Source of the DNA: Phytophthora colocasiae
Taxonomy: Eukaryota > Oomycota > Peronosporomycetes > Peronosporales > Peronosporaceae
NCBI GenBank assembly: GCA_018806915.1
Contig: JAGKQI010000058.1
Location: 62,001-126,000, forward strand
Reading direction: 5' to 3'
DNA length: 64,000 bases
Positions 61,718 through 64,000 of the stretch are shown here, in pieces. The notes below the pieces were generated by a model that was given only the letters and a program-made list of their open reading frames with translations, made no database searches and was not told where the DNA came from. How positions within the stretch are numbered: the stretch's first letter is position 1; each line of letters starts with the position of its first letter. Position numbers and translations under genes: made by a program.

Positions 61718-63193
61718 ATGAAGCTCGCTCTCAGAATTGTTTTCGCGGCAATTGCTGTCGCCGCCGTCTCTGCTGGTGATCCGGCAACTTTGTCAACGAA
61801 GGAGGAAGCCACGAAAACTACGAAGGCAACAAAGTCCGAGAAGACTGGCACAGCCTCTAGCAGCGGAATCGGCAGCCTGTTCGAGGACGGATCTCAAGGC
61901 ACCATTGGTAGTCAAAGCGCAGCCGATGCTACAGTTGACCCGAAGACGCTCAAAAGCATCGGCATTACTGTTCCACTGAAGGATGGTTCGGGAGGTTTGA
62001 ATCTGGGCCCTGGTCCTGCGGTTTACCCCAGCAACTCCGGCTCGTGGGACTGGAACTGGGATTCAGCGGAGGGCTCAGCTTCGTCTACTGAAGCCTCCAC
62101 TGCTGGCAGCAGCAAAGACGATTGCCCCGATGCGTGTACCATGGAATACTCACCTGTGACAGACGAGAACGGAAAGACTTACTCGAACGAATGTGCCATG
62201 CGTCTCGCGAAGTGCAAGGGCGAGACCGGCGAGAAGAAGAAGATTGTCAACTTCGCCGTTCTCGACGAACCCACCGTTGTGAAGGGCACTAAGGAAGCGG
62301 AAACACCGGCCACCAAGACTACCAAGTCCACCAAGTCCGAGAAGACCGGCACTGCTTCCGGCAGTGGTATCGGAAGCTTGTTCGAGGATGGATCAAACGG
62401 TATCATCGGTGGCGACAGCGAGTCTGGATCTACTGACCCTACCTTGGTGAAGGGTGACCCCACTTTGGTGAAGGGTGACCCCACTTTAGTGAAGGGCGAC
62501 CCCACTCTGGTGAAGGGCACTAAGGGAGCGGAAACACCGGCCACCAAGACTACCAAGTCCACCAAGTCCGAGAAGACCGGCACTGCTTCCGGCAGTGGTA
62601 TCGGAAGCTTGTTCGAGGACGGATCAAACGGTATCATCGGTGGCGACAGCGAGTCTGGATCTACTGACCCTACCTTGGTGAAGGGTGACCCCACTTTGGT
62701 GAAGGGTGACCCCACTTTAGTGAAGGGCGACCCCACTCTGGTGAAGGGCACTAAGGAAGCGGAAACACCGGCCACCAAGACTACCAAGTCCACCAAGTCC
62801 GAGAAGACCGGCACTGCTTCCGGCAGTGGTATCGGAAGCTTGTTCGAGGATGGATCAAACGGTATCATCGGTGGCGACAGCGAGTCCGGATCTACTGACC
62901 CTACCTTGGTGAAGGGTGACCCCACTTTGGTGAAGGGTGACCCCACTTTAGTGAAGGGCGACCCCACTCTGGTGAAGGGCTCCAAGGAGACGCCTATTGT
63001 CAAGGCGGCAAATACTACGGAATCAACGAAGTCGACTAAGTCGGAGAAGACCGGTGCCACTACCACCTCCAGCATCGGTAGCCTGTTCGATGATGGCTCT
63101 AGCGGTGTTATTGGCATTGAGTCTGGATCAGCTGACCCTACTCTGGTGAAGGCCCCTCCTGCTGAAAAGACTAAGATTCTACCTGTTTTGTAG
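61718..63193 (+). CDS. Secreted single-Kazal protein with long tandem repeats (Kazal gene 4)
   Basis: A 491-residue intronless protein. The ATG at 61718 opens a signal peptide (MKLALRIVFAAIAVAAVSAG). Residues 20-130 are serine/threonine/glycine-rich. A single atypical Kazal domain (about 131-168; DDCPDACTMEYSPVTDENG) follows, lacking Cys3 and Cys6, with Met at the predicted P1. From about residue 188 the protein consists of three 77-residue repeats and a partial fourth. Each has a KTTKSTKSEKTG stretch, a GSGIGSLFEDGSNGIIGG module, and four copies of the heptad DPTLVKG. Degenerate copies of the module flank the array on both sides. The repeats suggest an extended, possibly cell-wall or mucin-like stalk presenting the inhibitor domain; that role is inference. 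Confidence 0.88.
   Translation: MKLALRIVFAAIAVAAVSAGDPATLSTKEEATKTTKATKSEKTGTASSSGIGSLFEDGSQGTIGSQSAADATVDPKTLKSIGITVPLKDGSGGLNLGPGPAVYPSNSGSWDWNWDSAEGSASSTEASTAGSSKDDCPDACTMEYSPVTDENGKTYSNECAMRLAKCKGETGEKKKIVNFAVLDEPTVVKGTKEAETPATKTTKSTKSEKTGTASGSGIGSLFEDGSNGIIGGDSESGSTDPTLVKGDPTLVKGDPTLVKGDPTLVKGTKGAETPATKTTKSTKSEKTGTASGSGIGSLFEDGSNGIIGGDSESGSTDPTLVKGDPTLVKGDPTLVKGDPTLVKGTKEAETPATKTTKSTKSEKTGTASGSGIGSLFEDGSNGIIGGDSESGSTDPTLVKGDPTLVKGDPTLVKGDPTLVKGSKETPIVKAANTTESTKSTKSEKTGATTTSSIGSLFDDGSSGVIGIESGSADPTLVKAPPAEKTKILPVL
62281..62973 (+). repeat. 231-bp coding tandem repeat, three copies, with a nested 21-bp repeat
   Basis: Copies start at 62281, 62512 and 62743 (spacing exactly 231 bp), and a partial fourth begins at 62974. 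The copies are nearly identical even at third codon positions. Within each, a 21-bp unit (GACCCYACYTTGGTGAAGGG and variants) is repeated four times and encodes DPTLVKG. Such identity points to very recent expansion or ongoing gene conversion. Confidence 0.95.
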
Positions 63194-64000
63194 CTGCAGC
63201 ATTACTCTTTGTAGCGAATTGTGTCCTTCACGTATCTACCTAATCGTTTTTGTTAGTGACTTCTTCGTGTGCTTTGTTCGGACATACACGTATGAGTGGA
63301 GATTTAATCCGTTCTAAGTAAGCTGTGGTTCATGAAAACGTGTGCTCTCCACTCGTATAGTCTTTATCTTGATGCAGGTACAGTAGTTGGCTGCATCAGT
63401 TGTAAACATGAATGTAAACGCTTTTCGCGGGCAACCAACTTCCGCATTCGTCGGGTTGTCTCTCACTCTGCATAGTACCGGTAGTACTCTTCTAAGAAGA
63501 GTCTTCTTTCCGGTTGGACTTGTTGGGGGAATTACACAATGTGCAATGCCCTCAACAAGTCTTTACCGACATTGTTGGATCATCCGACTCGGATGGTAAT
63601 GTACCATCGTACATTGTACAAGGCGGTCTTGATGATGCCCACCAATTGCGTGAGCTGTGCCTCACAACTGGTAAAGAACGAATTTTCCGGTTGAGAGACT
63701 ATCGCAAAAGCTTTCTGTCTGATGATATTCCGAAGGTAGCCTGACAATTCGGAACACGATTCTTCTCTCACTAAGAAGTCTCAGTTTAAGTGTGCAGGTT
63801 GCTGCCCACGGTGACAACTTTAATACTACTGTATAGTAATACTACTGGTAAGTACAGGATGGAGCAACAGCAAGACTGGCTCCTTTGTGCCATGGCAATC
63901 CGTTCATCGAGTTTCGCATCGAATCCGAGCTCAATTCGCAAGCACTAGAGGATCTGTTGTGGATCTGTCTTTCGGTTTGAGATGTTGTGCAGCAGTGTAA
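63194..64000. other. Terminal 0.8 kb, no supported gene
   Basis: Short frames at 63387-63599 and 63514-63744 (+) overlap. The second has a moderately coding-like composition (VFTDIVGSSDSDGNVPSYIV) but no known domain, and it may be part of a decayed repeat or of an exon continuing beyond the window. A weak inverted pair (atgagtggaga near 63291 and tctccactcgta near 63347) is visible. Confidence 0.4.

Noticed and set aside
62179..63117. 312-codon minus-strand frame in Kazal gene 4
   Set aside because: It is the antisense shadow of the 231-bp repeats, and its regularity comes from the repeats on the other strand.
1..64000. CRISPR arrays, operons, ribosome binding sites, tRNA or rRNA genes
   Set aside because: The sequence is eukaryotic nuclear DNA with spliced genes. 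I saw no spaced repeat array of CRISPR type, no rRNA-like stretch and no convincing tRNA cloverleaf, though tRNAs can be missed by eye.

Overview
The window looks like nuclear DNA of a flagellate oomycete, most likely a Phytophthora-like member of the Peronosporales. The evidence is: secreted multi-domain Kazal inhibitors with the atypical domains seen in oomycetes; short GT-AG introns (about 55 to 112 nt in every spliced gene); core promoters with an oomycete-type initiator plus flanking element; a dynein-arm assembly factor (DNAAF1); dense genes on both strands; and relics of DNA transposons. I could run no database search. Family names come from motifs, architecture and length, and splice sites were assigned by eye from frame continuity and GT-AG signals.

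Layout. 1-4.9 kb: the N-terminus of a chorein-like lipid-transfer protein, DNAAF1, and the peroxisomal import receptor PEX5, all on the minus strand. 5-8.9 kb: a gene-poor island with one Tc1/mariner-type element nested in another, a pogo-type fragment and unexplained inverted repeats. 8.9-20.4 kb: a PP2C phosphatase, two tandem double-PDZ paralogs, proteasome subunit alpha-5, uridine kinase, NPL4 and the mitochondrial AAA protein ATAD3. 20.5-36 kb: mostly lineage-specific proteins, including an LEA-like amphipathic protein, two coiled-coil or low-complexity proteins, a proline-rich triple-C2/EF-hand protein, a PX-START protein and an F-x-P repeat protein. 36-50.3 kb: a FANCD2-like DNA-repair protein, the pre-mRNA 3'-end factor CstF77, a 1705-residue protein that I do not recognise, and a GOLD/coiled-coil/F-box protein.

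50.3-63.2 kb: the accessory region. It holds a 51-bp-arm perfect palindrome, a PIF/Harbinger element with an apparently intact transposase, and a cluster of four secreted Kazal genes. A piggyBac-like relic with TTAA target duplications sits inside the cluster, and a HAD-type hydrolase and an ADP-ribosylglycohydrolase lie between its third and fourth members.

How the genes fit together. Most are housekeeping genes with no operon logic: proteolysis (PSMA5, NPL4, a possible F-box adaptor), organelles (PEX5, ATAD3), DNA repair (FANCD2), RNA processing (CstF77) and flagella (DNAAF1). Several gene pairs are divergent with only 110 to 190 bp between start codons, so they probably share promoters. 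The Kazal cluster is the one functional group. Its members share signal peptides, core promoters and one atypical domain each, and they differ at the predicted P1 residue. This suggests a tandemly expanded family of extracellular protease inhibitors with different targets.
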